Assembly (NCBI GenBank): GCA_030949605.1
Contig: JAUZSH010000006.1
Coordinates: forward strand, 1-64,000
DNA from: Ghiorsea sp.
GTDB taxonomy: Bacteria; Pseudomonadota; Zetaproteobacteria; Mariprofundales; Mariprofundaceae
Length of the DNA stretch: 64,000 nucleotides
Reading direction: 5' to 3'
Below, piece after piece: positions 1 through 8,263 of this stretch; within the stretch, counting starts at the first letter, position 1, and the number at the start of each line of letters is the position of its first letter. Under the pieces are notes generated by a model, which worked only from the letters and a program-made list of their open reading frames with translations, did not search any database and was not told where the DNA came from. A program made the position numbers and the translations under genes.

Positions 1-70
1 TTTTCATCGCCAAAGTTGACTTTTCTTTCTATCTTGGGCAATATCATTATATGAGTGAGGTATAAAGCGT

Positions 71-934
71 ATGAAGAAGCATTTGGTAGCTTATGTAAAC
101 AATACATTTGTACCGTTAAACAAAGCATATATACACATTGAAGATCGTGGCTTTCAATTTGCTGATGGGGTATATGAAGTTGTGGCTTGCTTTGGTGGCG
201 CATACTTGGATTTGATGCCACACTTACAACGGCTGGAAAAATCGTGTATAGCCATTGCTATAGGTTTACCAAAATCACTTAATGAGTTACAAAACTTAGT
301 AGAAAAAGCATATCAAGAAAATCCTTTTGAAGATGCTATGATTTATATTCAGATTACTAGAGGTGTCTCGCCACGAGCGCATGTAGTGGATAAACCCATG
401 ACACCAACATTGGTGATTACAGTGCGTGAGCTTCCCAAACCTTCCGAAGAAAAGTTGAAGCAAGGAACCAAAGCTATCACCATGCAGGATATTCGCTGGA
501 AACATTGTGAAATTAAATCAATTGCTTTATTAGCTAACGTGATGGGAAAACAAGAATCCTTAAAGCAACATGTGGATGAAACATTTTGGCTGGATCAGCA
601 AGGGCATGTTCTTGAAGGGTGCGCAACGAATGTGCTTGCTGTGATTGATGGTGTGTTAGTCACGCACCCGCTTGATCATCAAGTGTTGGGGGGGATTACA
701 CGTACTATGGCACTTCAAGTCGCCAAAGGTGCAGGTGTTGATATTGAAGAACGACCTTGGAAGTTGGATGAAATTGGTCTCACGGAATGTATGATGAGCA
801 GCACAACCAACGCAGTGCTTCCTGTATGTATGGTTGATAAGAAAGAAGTGGGTGATGGCAAGCCTGGTGAAATAAGTTTAAGGATTAGAAATATGATTTT
901 AAGAAATATTAAGGCATTGCGTAAGCGTGGATAA
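71..934 (+). CDS. dat: D-amino acid aminotransferase (D-alanine transaminase type)
   Basis: Predicted PLP-dependent fold-type IV aminotransferase, most like D-alanine aminotransferase, which exchanges D-alanine and D-glutamate with their keto acids in the cytoplasm and so feeds peptidoglycan synthesis. The 287 residues match the family length. The PLP lysine is expected at K149 (CEIKS), followed by LLANVMGK, which is typical of the D-amino acid branch. E182 in LEGCATNV fits the conserved acid near the cofactor. The ATG follows a GAGG at 57-60. The stop overlaps the next gene by 8 bp, so the two are probably co-transcribed. A branched-chain or aminodeoxychorismate-lyase activity cannot be excluded from sequence alone. 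Confidence 0.88.
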   Translation: MKKHLVAYVNNTFVPLNKAYIHIEDRGFQFADGVYEVVACFGGAYLDLMPHLQRLEKSCIAIAIGLPKSLNELQNLVEKAYQENPFEDAMIYIQITRGVSPRAHVVDKPMTPTLVITVRELPKPSEEKLKQGTKAITMQDIRWKHCEIKSIALLANVMGKQESLKQHVDETFWLDQQGHVLEGCATNVLAVIDGVLVTHPLDHQVLGGITRTMALQVAKGAGVDIEERPWKLDEIGLTECMMSSTTNAVLPVCMVDKKEVGDGKPGEISLRIRNMILRNIKALRKRG

Positions 935-1508
935 TTTAAAAAATATTCAAGCTGTTTTACTGGATTTAGATGGCACATTGATTGATGCTTTTACACCTAT
1001 TATTCGAGCCATGCAGCAAACACTAAAAACTTTTAACTTGCCAATAATGAGTGATGCAGAGATTCGTAGACATACAGGTCGTGGCGACTGTTCGATGACA
1101 GCTTTGTTTGGTGATGCTAAAGAAGAGGCGACCAGCTTTTTTATTCAAGCGCATGATCAAAATTACTTGCAAGAAATTAAATCCATGTTGGGTGCTGAAA
1201 TATTTTTAGATTACTTAAAATGCAAAAATATACCGATGGCAGTGGTTACCAGCAAAGGGCAGTATCGCGCTGAAGCACAATTGAAAAAGTTAGGTTGGAT
1301 GCATTATTTTGACAGCATTATCGGAAAAATAGATGGTAGAGAATCCAAGCCTAATCCCGAACCGTTGTTGTTGGCATGTTCTGAACTGAGTGTTGATATT
1401 AAACATGTTATCATGATAGGTGATGGTGAAGCAGATATGAAAGCAGCACAAAGAGCAGGGTGTTTTGCCATTGGTTTAACTCCATTCATTTTCTCAAGTA
1501 GAACTTGA
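927..1508 (+). CDS. HAD-family phosphatase (phosphoglycolate phosphatase-like), 3' end frameshifted
   Basis: Cytoplasmic haloacid-dehalogenase phosphatase of unknown substrate. The nucleophile motif DLDGT lies at residues 13-17, a VTSK motif II near residue 107, the lysine in ESKPNPEP, and the acidic metal motif MIGDGEAD near residues 168-175. It starts with GTG inside the preceding gene. The open frame ends abruptly after GLTPF. In the +1 frame from 1483 the sequence continues as HSFSQVELEENGARLCFK and then DLNEVYSWLK to a stop at 1567-1569, a normal family C-terminus that would overlap the next start. One extra C at 1482-1483 explains this. Gph-like or PpaX-like functions are both possible. 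Confidence 0.8.
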   Translation: MDNLKNIQAVLLDLDGTLIDAFTPIIRAMQQTLKTFNLPIMSDAEIRRHTGRGDCSMTALFGDAKEEATSFFIQAHDQNYLQEIKSMLGAEIFLDYLKCKNIPMAVVTSKGQYRAEAQLKKLGWMHYFDSIIGKIDGRESKPNPEPLLLACSELSVDIKHVIMIGDGEADMKAAQRAGCFAIGLTPFIFSSRT

Positions 1509-1556
1509 AGAAAATGGTGCAAGATTATGTTTTAAAGACTTAAATGAGGTATACTC

Positions 1557-2372
1557 ATGGTTGAAGTAAAAGATGAACTTATTCGATTCCTCTTACCTGG
1601 TGCAAAAGCACGAGGGGCAGTGATACGTGGTCAACATATTATAGAAAAGGCAACTCATATTCATGGACTTGAAGGAAAACCTATGGATATTTTCGGGCAA
1701 GTATTGTTGGCATCTATTATTTTATTGAGTGTAAGTAAGGGTGGTGTTCGTCAAGTCTTACAACTTGATGCAACCGATGAACAAGCACCTATTAAGCGCA
1801 TGCAGGCTGAGTGTCGCAATGGGCAGGTTCGTGGTTATGTGCAGTGGCAAGCTGAAGCAGTTCAAGTGGATTCAGGTCAAGGTGTAGCTGCTTGGTTAGG
1901 TAAAGAAATGTTATTGTCCACAGTACGGGACTTGGGTTTTGGGCAGCCGTATGTGTCTACAATTCAACATGGTTCGGATTGGCTTTCTGAGCATATTATG
2001 CACTACCTTGCACAATCTGTGCAAGTTGAGGCAGATGTGGTGCTACATGGTGATGTAGCGCTAATGATTGAAGCCATGCCTGGTTGCGATGATAGTGATT
2101 GGTTTTTAGCTGTGGAAGCAATGGCAAAAATTAGTAATCAAACATTAGAAGAACACAGTATCGATAGTATCCTGAAAGAATTTGATGATTTGGGTTGTCA
2201 AATTGTGGGTAGGGATACATATATATATGCGTGTTCATGTTCGGATGAAAGTATGCGGCAAGTGCTTGATGCGATGGCAAAAGAAGATTTGTTAGACTTG
2301 GCAGATGATACAGGCAAAGTCACGCTCTCATGTCAATATTGTAAGCGTGTGAGTCAGGTGAATGCAACCTAG
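1557..2372 (+). CDS. hslO: Hsp33 redox-regulated chaperone
   Basis: Holdase chaperone of the cytoplasm, switched on by oxidation when its zinc centre is lost. The 271-residue length is slightly below the E. coli protein. The four zinc cysteines are visible at the C-terminus as a CxC pair (C226, C228) and a CxxC pair (C259, C262), which is the Hsp33 signature. The N-terminal part has the family pattern DELIRFLLPGAKARGAVIRG. The ATG at 1557 lies 48 bp after the HAD stop, or overlaps that gene if its frameshift is repaired, so it probably belongs to the same operon. Confidence 0.93.
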   Translation: MVEVKDELIRFLLPGAKARGAVIRGQHIIEKATHIHGLEGKPMDIFGQVLLASIILLSVSKGGVRQVLQLDATDEQAPIKRMQAECRNGQVRGYVQWQAEAVQVDSGQGVAAWLGKEMLLSTVRDLGFGQPYVSTIQHGSDWLSEHIMHYLAQSVQVEADVVLHGDVALMIEAMPGCDDSDWFLAVEAMAKISNQTLEEHSIDSILKEFDDLGCQIVGRDTYIYACSCSDESMRQVLDAMAKEDLLDLADDTGKVTLSCQYCKRVSQVNAT

Positions 2373-2422
2373 CATCTGTCGGGTTTCACTTAAATTTAAA
2401 TAAACGGAGAAGAAGGTAATTC

Positions 2423-3124
2423 ATGAGGCTGAGTGCTAAATTTAGAGAGCAGTATATTCAACATGAAATGCGTACACATGGGCGTAAAAATGGTTTTGTT
2501 ACCACGGGGCAAGAAGCGCGTTTATTGAAATGGTTGCCGATTGTAGGTTTACCAAAAGATAAAACATTAACCATGTCTAAGGTGCCTAAAAATAGTCCTA
2601 TTGTGCTTGAAATTGGTTTTGGTAATGGAGATTTCCTTGTACACTTAGCAGAAAATCATCCTGATTGGACACTGGTGGGTGTTGAAATATATTTACCAGG
2701 TGTGGCAAAAGCAGTAGGGCGTTTGGAAGATGCATCTTTTATTGAGCGTACGCGTATTACCCAGCTTCCAGCCCAATATGTATTGGAACATCAAATTGAG
2801 GCAGAGCAATTGGATGGCGTTTTTATCAACCATCCTGACCCTTGGCCCAAGGCGAGACACCATAAACGACGCATTATTCAAAAAGATTTCGCAGAATTAC
2901 TTGTATCACGCTTAAAACAGGGTGGCTTTATCAAGCTTGCTAGTGATGTTTCTGACTTGGCTGAATGGATGCGTGTGATATTGGACAGTACGAAGGGTTT
3001 AACCAATATCGCTGGTCAAGATGGTTACATTGAACGTGATGCGGATAGGGTATTAACCAAGTTTGAAGAGAGAGGGTTAAAAGCAGGGCGAAAAAGCCAG
3101 TTCCTACATTATGTAAAAGATTAG
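2423..3124 (+). CDS. trmB: tRNA (guanine-N7-)-methyltransferase
   Basis: SAM-dependent enzyme that makes m7G46 in the variable loop of tRNAs. The 233 residues fit the family. The SAM-binding motif LEIGFGNGDF lies near residue 63, and the diagnostic NHPDPWPKARHHKRR block (FPDPWxKxRHxKRR in the family) near residue 138. The ATG at 2423 has GGAGAAGAAGG upstream. The gene sits between hslO and the pilus ATPases with gaps of 50 and 78 bp. Confidence 0.93.
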   Translation: MRLSAKFREQYIQHEMRTHGRKNGFVTTGQEARLLKWLPIVGLPKDKTLTMSKVPKNSPIVLEIGFGNGDFLVHLAENHPDWTLVGVEIYLPGVAKAVGRLEDASFIERTRITQLPAQYVLEHQIEAEQLDGVFINHPDPWPKARHHKRRIIQKDFAELLVSRLKQGGFIKLASDVSDLAEWMRVILDSTKGLTNIAGQDGYIERDADRVLTKFEERGLKAGRKSQFLHYVKD

Positions 3125-3202
3125 GTAACCCTCATGACAAGCTGAATAAGGTTGTCTTTTTGTTTGAGAAAATTAATATTGTATATGCAATGGGAGTAGT
3201 GG

Positions 3203-4247
3203 ATGGATATTTCTGAGTTATTGGCTTTTTCAGTAAAAAATGGTGCATCAGATCTGCATGTTTCGGCAGGCGAAGCACCAATGATTCGTATCAATGGTGA
3301 TATGACCAAAATTAAAATGCCTCCGATTGAAGATAAGCAGGTTCAGTCCATGGTGTATGACATTATGAACGATGACCAGCGCAAGCATTTTGAAGAATTT
3401 CTTGATTTAGACTTTTCTTTTGCTCTTGGTGATATTGCACGCTTTCGTGTCAATTGCTTTTGGCAAAACCGTGGTATGTCTGCAGTTTTCCGAACGATTC
3501 CAACTGAAATATTAACGCTTGAACAATTGAATGCACCAGAAATGTTTAAAGAATTAGCGATGATGCCGCGCGGAATTTGTTTGGTCACAGGACCCACAGG
3601 TTCGGGTAAATCAACCACACTTGCAGCGATGATTAATTACAGGAACCAACAGGAAAAAGGACATATCTTGACGGTTGAAGACCCGATTGAATTTGTACAT
3701 CAGACGAAAAACTCTTTGATATCTCAGCGTGAAGTGGGACCTCATACCAAGTCATTTGCTACGGCATTAAAGGGAGCGTTGCGCGAAGACCCAGATGTTA
3801 TTTTGGTCGGCGAAATGCGTGACTTAGAAACCATTAGCCTTGCATTATCTGCGGCAGAGACAGGGCATATGGTTTTTGGTACATTGCATACATCATCAGC
3901 CCCGAAAACGATTGACCGTATTATTGATGTGTTTCCTTCTGCAGAAAAAGGTATGGTTCGAGCTATGTTGTCGGAGTCTTTGCGTGCTGTGATTTCTCAA
4001 AGTTTATTGAAAACTGCGGATGGTAAAAGTCGAGTTGCTGCCCATGAAATTATGTTAGGGAAACCCTGCGATCCGTAACTTGATTCGAGAAAATAAGTTG
4101 GCACAAATGGTTTCGGTCATGCAAACAGGGCAACGCGAAGGCATGCAAACTCTGGATATGTGTTTGCAAAACTTAGTTCGTCAACGAAAAATTACGCAAG
4201 AAGCTGCTTTGGAAAAAGCACAAAATAAAAAATTATTTGGCGGTTAA
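3203..4247 (+). pseudogene. pilT: Type IV pilus retraction ATPase PilT, interrupted by one frameshift
   Basis: Hexameric ATPase that drives pilus retraction in twitching motility. Walker A GPTGSGKS is at residues 130-137 and Walker B DPDVILVGE near 197-204, with the His box TGHMVFGTLHT after it. The open frame stops at 4078. Removing one A from the run at 4061-4063 gives NPAIRNLIREN and an uninterrupted C-terminus to 4247 ending KKLFGG. This restores the conserved AIRNLIRE motif, which PilT needs for retraction. The ATG at 3203 has GGGAG at 3192-3196. If the base is real the protein is probably inactive; if it is a base-calling error the gene is intact. It is the first of three related ATPase genes. 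Confidence 0.88.
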
Positions 4248-4253
4248 AGTGCT

Positions 4254-5408
4254 ATGAGTTCATCACCTGAACAAAGAATATCTATTAAACAACTCTTACG
4301 TGTTATGGTCAAACAGGATGCTTCTGACTTGTATATTACATCGGAAATGCCGCCGTCCTATCGGATTAATTCTAAAGTTGTTCCGCTAAAGCAGCCACCA
4401 CTCACTGCAGTACAAAGTGAGCAGCTTGCAAACTCAACGATGTCAGAAAAGCAACGGGCTGAATTTTCAGAAAATATGGAAATGAACCTTGCCATTGCCT
4501 ATGAAGGTATGGGTAGGTTTAGGGTGAATATTTTTCGCCAGCGTGGTGATGTTGGTATGGTGATTCGTAAAATTACTACGGATGTACCCACTATTGATGA
4601 TTTAAACTTACCACAGGTATTTAAAGAAATTATCATGAATAAGCGTGGACTTGTGATTATGGTGGGTGCGACAAGTTCGGGTAAATCAACATCCCTTGCA
4701 GCCATGATTGACCATAGAAATAAGAATGCTGCAGGGCATATTATTACCATTGAAGACCCGATTGAATTTGTACATAAACATCAAAAATCGGTAGTTACCC
4801 AACGTGAAGTTGGGACAGATACACTTGATTTTCAACATGCGTTAAAAAATGCACTGCGCCAAGCGCCCGATTTGATTCTGGTCGGTGAAATTCGAGATAG
4901 AGAAACCATGGAACATGCACTTGAATTTGCCGAAACAGGCCATGTTTGTGTGGCAACACTTCATGCCAATAATTCAAACCAAGCATTGGAACGTATCCGA
5001 AATTTCTTTCCCGAAGAGTTGCATTTACAAGTGCAACTCAATTTAGCGATGAATATGAAGGCTATTTTATCACAACGCTTATTACGTACTGTGGATGGTG
5101 GACGAGTGGCTGCTACGGAAATACTGGTGAATACTTCTCGCGTTGCTGATCAAATCACGAATTGGGATATTATGGGTATTAAAGAGACGATGATGAACGG
5201 TGTAAACTATGGTATGAATACATTTGATCAAGCGTTGTTGAAGTTGTGGAAAGATGGGAAAATCGAAGAAGATGAAGCCCTTAAAAATGCAGATGCTGTG
5301 AATGATTTGCGTTTAAGCATGAAAATGTCACGCCTAGAGTGTGTCGATGGCGATAGTGGTTCAGGTCTTGATCAATTTTCGGGTAGTGGTAGTGGGCTTT
5401 CTATTTAA
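4254..5408 (+). CDS. PilT/PilU-family pilus retraction ATPase (second copy)
   Basis: Second tandem member of the PilT/PilU family, 384 residues. It has the N-terminal PAS-like region, Walker A GATSSGKS at residues 138-145, Walker B APDLILVGE and the TGHVCVATLHA box. In place of the strict AIRNLIRE motif it has SRVADQITNWDIMGIKE, as in PilU-type accessory ATPases. The last 25 residues are a Ser/Gly-rich tail with an SGSGSG run. It starts 6 bp after the repaired pilT stop, so it is translationally close and very probably co-expressed. It may assist PilT in high-force retraction, as PilU does in other species. Confidence 0.88.
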   Translation: MSSSPEQRISIKQLLRVMVKQDASDLYITSEMPPSYRINSKVVPLKQPPLTAVQSEQLANSTMSEKQRAEFSENMEMNLAIAYEGMGRFRVNIFRQRGDVGMVIRKITTDVPTIDDLNLPQVFKEIIMNKRGLVIMVGATSSGKSTSLAAMIDHRNKNAAGHIITIEDPIEFVHKHQKSVVTQREVGTDTLDFQHALKNALRQAPDLILVGEIRDRETMEHALEFAETGHVCVATLHANNSNQALERIRNFFPEELHLQVQLNLAMNMKAILSQRLLRTVDGGRVAATEILVNTSRVADQITNWDIMGIKETMMNGVNYGMNTFDQALLKLWKDGKIEEDEALKNADAVNDLRLSMKMSRLECVDGDSGSGLDQFSGSGSGLSI

Positions 5409-5442
5409 ATGGATACTTACATCAAAGTTGTAAGGAGATAAT

Positions 5443-6540
5443 ATGAATGAATGGCATATGATTGATGATTTATTATTGGCAGCTAATAAACACGGTGCTT
5501 CTGATTTGATTGTACGTACCGATGATAGGGTGCGTATGCGCCTGCATGGTTCTGTTATCACAGTTTCCCCAGACCAGGTTCCTGTACAAACCCGAGATCA
5601 AGTCAAAGCTATGGTTGAACACATGTTGCGTAATCATCATGAGGCTGTAGATATTGAAAACTTCAAAAGTTTGGACTTTCATTACTCGTTAGAGAATGTT
5701 GCCCATTTTCGCATTCACATGATGAAAACCAGTGGTAATTTTGGTATTGTGGCAAGGATCATTCCTAAAAAAATACCAGGTTTTGATGATTTGAATCTTC
5801 CGCCAGTGATTCGTGAAATCACAGCCAATAGAAATGGACTTATTATCATTGCAGGCGCGACAGGCTCAGGGAAATCAACAACTATGGCTGCGATGTTGGA
5901 TCATATCATCAGTCATCGACCTGTGCATGTGGTGACCATTGAAGACCCTATGGAATTTCGTTATAACACCAGTCATAAAGGAACAGTTTGTCAACGGCAA
6001 TTGGGTGAAGATGTCGCAACATATGCCGATGGGTTATCCGATGCATTACGCGAAGCACCTGATATTATTGTTGCTGGCGAAGCTCGTGATAGGGAAGTGA
6101 TTCAATTGGCGCTTCAAGCATCTGAAACAGGTCATTTGGTGATGGTTACTGTTCATGCCACGACTGCGGTAGGTACGATGCAACGCCTCATGTCTTCGTT
6201 TGCCTTAGATGAGCAAGATGCTATTCGTGAGCGTTTGGGTCAAAATTTACGAGCAATTGTGGTACAAAAGCTGTTGCCAACGAAAGATGGTAAAGGGCGT
6301 ATAGCAGCACTTGAAATTCTGATTTGTAACTCGGTTGTCCGACACTATATTCTTGAGAATCGTTTGACAGATATTCCCAAAGCGATTGAAGAGGGTACAA
6401 CCATTTATGGTAGTCAAACATTTGACCAACACTTGCAACAGTTGGTTGAAAAAGATCTGGTAGAATATGAAGAAGCTCTTGTCAATGCCGTTCAGCAAGA
6501 AGATTTTGTGATGCGTATGGGTAAAGACATTGAAGTTTAA
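5443..6540 (+). CDS. PilT/PilU-family pilus retraction ATPase (third copy)
   Basis: Third tandem PilT/PilU-type ATPase, 365 residues. Walker A GATGSGKS is at 138-145, Walker B reads APDIIVAGEARD (Ala before the Gly-Glu, not the usual Val), and the His box is TGHLVMVTVHA. The C-terminal region reads NSVVRHYILENRL where PilT has AIRNLIRE. It is about as different from copy two as from PilT. The ATG at 5443 follows AAGGAG at 5432-5437. It is likely a PilU-like accessory motor; which copy is functionally PilU cannot be decided here. Confidence 0.86.
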   Translation: MNEWHMIDDLLLAANKHGASDLIVRTDDRVRMRLHGSVITVSPDQVPVQTRDQVKAMVEHMLRNHHEAVDIENFKSLDFHYSLENVAHFRIHMMKTSGNFGIVARIIPKKIPGFDDLNLPPVIREITANRNGLIIIAGATGSGKSTTMAAMLDHIISHRPVHVVTIEDPMEFRYNTSHKGTVCQRQLGEDVATYADGLSDALREAPDIIVAGEARDREVIQLALQASETGHLVMVTVHATTAVGTMQRLMSSFALDEQDAIRERLGQNLRAIVVQKLLPTKDGKGRIAALEILICNSVVRHYILENRLTDIPKAIEEGTTIYGSQTFDQHLQQLVEKDLVEYEEALVNAVQQEDFVMRMGKDIEV

Positions 6541-6563
6541 AAAGAAAGGAGTTAAAGGAAAAT

Positions 6564-7049
6564 ATGCCGAGTTTTGATATTGTATGTGATATTGATATGC
6601 AGGAAATGGACAATGCAGTGAATCAGGTGAAAAAAGAAATCACCACTCGTTATGATTTTAAACACAGTAAGGCATCTATTTCGCTTGAAGATGGTATGGT
6701 GAAGCTTACAGGCGATGACATTAACAATTTGAATACGGTTTGTGAAATTCTTCGCGCTAAAATGGTACGTCGCAAGTTAGATGCTAAATCTTTGGAATAT
6801 GGTGAAGCAGAGAATGCTACAGGTGATACCAAGCGTCTATTATTAACCATCAAACAAGGTGTAGATAAAGAGCTTGCTAAGAAAATTGTAAAGGTTATTA
6901 AACAGGAAAAGATGAAAGTTCAAGCTTCTATTCAAGGTGAACAGGTTCGGGTCACTGGAAAGAAACGTGATGATTTGCAAGCAGCGATGGCGTTAATACG
7001 TCAAATGGATGCAGATAGACCTTTAAGTTTTACCAATTTCCGAGATTAA
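6564..7049 (+). CDS. yajQ: YajQ-family nucleotide-binding protein
   Basis: Small cytoplasmic protein of the YajQ family (161 residues, family norm about 160). Some members bind nucleotides, c-di-GMP or tRNA, but the role is not settled. The sequence begins MPSFDIVCDIDMQEMDNAV, has the YDFKHSKASI block near residue 35, and ends in the conserved RPLSFTNFRD. The ATG follows AAAGGAGTTAAAGGA. It is followed directly by miaA. Confidence 0.92.
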   Translation: MPSFDIVCDIDMQEMDNAVNQVKKEITTRYDFKHSKASISLEDGMVKLTGDDINNLNTVCEILRAKMVRRKLDAKSLEYGEAENATGDTKRLLLTIKQGVDKELAKKIVKVIKQEKMKVQASIQGEQVRVTGKKRDDLQAAMALIRQMDADRPLSFTNFRD

Positions 7050-7052
7050 TTG

Positions 7053-7985
7053 ATGCTAAAAAATAAAACGCTCAAAGCTATGGCTTTGGTGGGCGCAACG
7101 GGTACAGGTAAATCATCTTTGGCTTTGGAATTGGCGCAATCTAAAAACACCTGCATTATTTCATGTGACTCGATGCAGGTGTACCGTGGTTTGAATATTG
7201 GTACATCTAAAGCCAGTGTTGAAGAGCAAGGAAAAGTACATCATCATTTGATAGACTGCACGAATACATCCAATATTTGGAATGCTCAAATTTGGGCTAA
7301 TGCGGCCAAAGTCATTATAAAACAGGAAAATGAACAAGGTAAAATACCCATTATTGTCGGTGGAACAGGTATGTATCTCAAAGCTTTAACGCATGGATTT
7401 GTTGATATACCAGCTGAGAAACAGGGGCTTAGAGAGCACTACGAAAGTATACAAAAAAAGTATGGGACACCTTACCTATATCAAAGATTATTAGCTGTTG
7501 ATATTCCTTTAGCTGAACGACTCAAAGAAGGGGATACACAACGTATTATTCGGGGATTGTGTGTGTTTGATAGTACAAAAAAACGGCTATCTGAGTGGCA
7601 TCAACAGCAAGATAAAGTCACAATGGAAGCTCAAAATACATTACATTGCCCTGTGTTTTCTCTTGAGGTTTCAACCGATAAGCTGAGGGTAAGTATAGCA
7701 AATCGATTTCATCAAATGTTAGCGATGGGTTGGTTGGAAGAAACTAAGTGGCTGATGTCGCTGTCGTTACCTGAAACACACCCTGTGATGCGAGCAGTCG
7801 GTTACAGGCAATTGCTTGATTATTTTGAAAATAAACTATCTTTGGACCAAGCGATAGAAGCTGGTATCACAGCTACGCGGCGTTATGCCAAACGACAGCG
7901 AACATGGTTTCGAAATCAGACACCCCATGCTCAACGTGGGAAAGCAGTCAACCTAATAGATTTAATGAAGCGAGAGTTTGATTGA
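7053..7985 (+). CDS. miaA: tRNA dimethylallyltransferase
   Basis: Adds the isopentenyl group to A37 of tRNAs that read codons starting with U. The P-loop GATGTGKS is near residue 14, followed by the substrate-binding blocks SCDSMQVYRGLNIGTSK and VGGTGMYLKAL. The length is about 310 residues. The yajQ stop is at 7047-7049. An in-frame TTG at 7050 precedes the ATG at 7053, and the ATG is the better start. No hfq follows; the next 278 bp hold a repeat element instead. Confidence 0.92.
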   Translation: MLKNKTLKAMALVGATGTGKSSLALELAQSKNTCIISCDSMQVYRGLNIGTSKASVEEQGKVHHHLIDCTNTSNIWNAQIWANAAKVIIKQENEQGKIPIIVGGTGMYLKALTHGFVDIPAEKQGLREHYESIQKKYGTPYLYQRLLAVDIPLAERLKEGDTQRIIRGLCVFDSTKKRLSEWHQQQDKVTMEAQNTLHCPVFSLEVSTDKLRVSIANRFHQMLAMGWLEETKWLMSLSLPETHPVMRAVGYRQLLDYFENKLSLDQAIEAGITATRRYAKRQRTWFRNQTPHAQRGKAVNLIDLMKREFD

Positions 7986-8034
7986 TACATAATAGTACAC
8001 AGACACAATAAATAAAAGATAATGGAAATAATAC

Positions 8035-8223
8035 GTAACGTCGCATAATGCATCTTATGACATACAAGGTAAAATAAAAATATGACAAATATGACAAATA
8101 TGACAAATATGACAAATATGACAAATATGACAAATATGCAATTAAATCTCTACGAACAAGAAGCTACTCGGAACTTAATAATAAATTTCAAATATATTCA
8201 TAACATTAATTATGCGACGTTAC
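8035..8223. repeat. 189-bp inverted-repeat unit enclosing a 9-bp tandem array
   Basis: GTAACGTCGCATAAT at 8035-8049 recurs as its perfect reverse complement at 8209-8223, with some further symmetry outside (TAAT/ATTA). The enclosed ~160 bp carry six copies of a 9-bp repeat and no credible gene. The layout resembles a small non-autonomous insertion, but I see no clear target duplication and no second copy in this window, so its nature is open. Confidence 0.6.
8081..8134. repeat. Tandem repeat, six perfect copies of TATGACAAA
   Basis: Six identical 9-bp units run from 8081 to 8134 and end in a partial unit TATGCA. There are no spacers, so this is not a CRISPR array. Because 9 is a multiple of 3, an overlapping reading frame would not change phase, but I see no gene here. 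Such arrays vary in copy number by slippage. Confidence 0.9.
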
Positions 8224-8263
8224 ATATTACGCTATAAAATGGGGGTTCTGAATTCAAGTTGCG

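Noticed and set aside
4055-4090. Programmed frameshifting in pilT
   Set aside because: No slippery heptamer of known type and no obvious stimulatory structure; the site needs loss of one base and similar indels occur in other genes.
7948-8133. Minus-strand frame rich in SYL repeats
   Set aside because: It is produced by the tandem repeat and overlaps miaA; no ribosome site or family resemblance.
8081-8134. Possible CRISPR array
   Set aside because: The units are 9 bp with no spacers and no cas genes nearby; it is a plain tandem repeat.
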